From the NCBI GenBank assembly GCA_036925085.1, contig JAUPFP010000003.1, positions 4,335,979 to 4,399,978 on the forward strand: a stretch of DNA of 64,000 nt, given 5' to 3'. Below the pieces are notes generated by a model, which did no database searches, was not told where the DNA came from, and saw nothing but the letters and a program-made list of their open reading frames with translations. Below are positions 62,348 to 64,000 of this stretch, piece by piece (the first letter of the stretch is position 1; every line of letters begins with the position of its first letter). This DNA is from Brachycybe producta. Taxonomy: Eukaryota > Arthropoda > Diplopoda > Playtdesmida > Andrognathidae. The translations under genes were made by a program, and so were the position numbers.

Positions 62348-62990
62348 ATGCCTAGTTCTCACAACCTTCATGTAGCTCAGGCTAAAGACTTAGCCTATGT
62401 ATAATGATTGTGAGAACACACACTAGATGGTGGTCAATGTCAAATGTTAGCTTTGGTTAGGTAGCCTTGGTTACCAATATGTAGCCTACACATTATTTAG
62501 TGTGAACGCAAAACAAAGTTAACTTGATCATACGCCACCTGGTGGTCATAAATCTGAATAGAAAATGGCGTCATTCCTTTTCTATTTCCATTGTTAGATG
62601 TGTCAGTCTATTTGTTAATTTAATAAAATAATTTAAAATTATCAATTGATCTTTATTTAATAATTACTTATTTCCATAAACTCTAAATCATCAACCTACC
62701 TACAATTAAAATATGTTGCATTTAGTGTGTTCAATGAAGAATCATGCAATTCAGTTTTGTTAGTATGGACAATATCAGCCATTTTCCCTCCAATTATGTA
62801 TACATTATGCAGCACAATGTCCACACAATGGCCAGTGCCAAATTTGTAAAAATTGAAATAAATATGATGTAGTGAGCGCCACCTTTAGGCAGGTCACGAA
62901 GCCCATATGTAGCTGCTCACATGTGAACATAGTCGTTTAGCCAAGGCTATTTTAGCCCGAGCTACAAGAAGGTTGTGAGAACTAGGCATT
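62348..62990. mobile_element. MITE or decayed transposon P
   Basis: Inverted ends ATGCCTAGTTCTCACAACCT and GTTGTGAGAACTAGGCAT, with TA outside. On the minus strand a short frame near 62760-62840 reads HCVDIVLHN, faintly like a Harbinger transposase motif. This is too short to rely on. Confidence 0.6.
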
Positions 62991-62998
62991 AGTAACCC

Positions 62999-63718
62999 TT
63001 AAGAGGCTACCATCGCAAAATTACTTTGAAAAGTCTCCACAAAGAGCGCTAGCTAGCATCGCTTTTATATTGAGCCCATAGATACAATGTTAAAGAAAAA
63101 CCGCTAACTTTTAAAATACACAGTCGCAGCGGCAACATGTTTATTTTTCATATAAATGTTTTCAAATATTAAGTTTTCAAAGTGCAATGTGCACCTTAAA
63201 TATATGCTAATCGAGTGATAGAATGACAAAAAATTGCTAAGTGCGGTTCTATTTTTAAAAACTATTTCAAAATCGCGAATTTAATTATTTTAAGAAGGAA
63301 AAATTGTAAAAATACCTAGAAAATAATTTTAAAAAACCAGAAAAAACATCAGCACGCGCGCCAATGTGTTGGCTTCACTGTGGTTTACTTGTGGTTTTTT
63401 AAAATTATTTTTACGTAATTTTACCAACATTTTAATGGATGTTTTTTTCTTATTTGGGCGTGCTCAATGGAGTTTAACACAAAAGTTAAAAATTCGCAGT
63501 TTTCTATCAGCATATATATTTAAGGTACACAATGCACTTTGAAAACTTGATATTGGACAACTTTAAGTATGAAAAATAAACATATTCCCGCCGCGACTGT
63601 GTATTTTAAAAATTAACGTTTTTTCCTTTAACATGGGGGTCTATTGGGCTCAATAGAAAAACGATGCTAGTGCTCTTTGCGGAGATTTTTCGAAGTAATT
63701 TTGCGATGTAGCCTCTTG
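62999..63718. repeat. Large palindromic repeat F, copy 4
   Basis: TAAGAGGCTACCATCGCAAA to the inverted GCGATGTAGCCTCTT. Same arm blocks and the centre AGCACGCGCGCCAATGTG. Confidence 0.7.
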
Positions 63719-63780
63719 ATGACTTATTTTAAATTTTAAAAATCGTTTTGGTAATCGTTGATTAAGTCTTGACAATATTA
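63718..63780. repeat. Repeat G, partial copy
   Basis: GATGACTTATTTTAAATTTT and the following bases match the start of the 44215-44300 copy. Again directly next to repeat F. Confidence 0.5.
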
Positions 63781-64000
63781 AAATTCGACATGTCGAGATT
63801 AAAAAAAAAAAATCTCGCCAGTCCTTTACAGGGTTCCGTACAAAAATGTTTGTAAAGAACTGGAGAGACTTTATAAATGAATGGGGTGGCGGCGGCCACC
63901 AACAATAACAAACGAAATAAAGCAACTTTAATTCTAAAAAACAACTAACTAGTCCTCGTATTTTAATCATTGATAATTATTTGTAATGATGATGATCATC
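63781..64000. other. Unassigned sequence with a repeat D-like end
   Basis: CCTTTACAGGGTTCCGTA (63821-63840) resembles the inverted end of repeats D and X. Otherwise nothing is recognised. Confidence 0.35.

Overview
This window is repeat-dominated, AT-rich animal genomic DNA, probably from an invertebrate. Evidence for an animal: an intact Ty3/Gypsy retrotransposon with metazoan-style gag/pol, a CR1/L2/Rex-like LINE fragment, several hAT and PIF/Harbinger-type elements, Helitron-like elements and very many palindromic MITEs. I cannot name the species. I see no complete host gene, rRNA or functional tRNA. At most two short stretches (35.7-36.07 kb minus strand and 39.98-40.45 kb plus strand) could be host exons or decayed coding sequence.

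Layout. 0-6 kb: dispersed repeats, one Helitron-like element, a LINE reverse transcriptase fragment (2612-3751) and microsatellites. 6.2-17.5 kb: a three-layer nest, in which a hAT-type MITE (8-bp target duplication at 6168-6175 and 17515-17522) holds a Helitron-like element (6277-17214), which holds a complete Gypsy element (6354-16746, 4-bp duplication TTAT). The Gypsy element has two 944-bp LTRs differing at only two sites, an intact gag (7470-8936) and an intact 2200-codon pol (8930-15532). The two are linked by what looks like a textbook -1 frameshift signal (TTTAAAC, 6-nt spacer, 10-bp stem with one mismatch). Pol ends in about 745 residues of unexplained, mostly disordered-looking sequence after the integrase.

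17.5-36 kb: many copies of a roughly 200-bp fold-back MITE superfamily with ACAGGCA...TGCCTGT ends. At least six copies in the window carry 8-9 bp target duplications, suggesting a Mutator-like origin; most copies of the main subfamily carry an intact TGACGTCA site plus GC and CCAAT boxes. Also here: a decayed hAT transposon with transposase remnants (29672-30594) interrupted by one of those MITEs, a second Helitron-type terminus near 31048, large palindromic repeats, and an 18-bp minisatellite (34712-35230).

36-46 kb: a 2-kb purine-rich A/G tract with a 27-29 bp minisatellite, a tRNA-derived SINE-like fragment, further large palindromic repeats, and two back-to-back palindromes at 45157-45320. 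46-64 kb: more nested MITEs (hAT-, Harbinger- and Mutator-like), four more Helitron-like copies of which two lie in tandem, a hAT transposase relic split by a Harbinger-like MITE (53.9-55.3 kb), and a 32-bp minisatellite with an inverted partner (60.3-61.5 kb).

How the parts relate: only the Gypsy element looks capable of mobility. Every other transposon seen is non-autonomous or decayed and would need enzymes from elsewhere in the genome. The preserved target duplications allow a relative insertion order to be read in several places.
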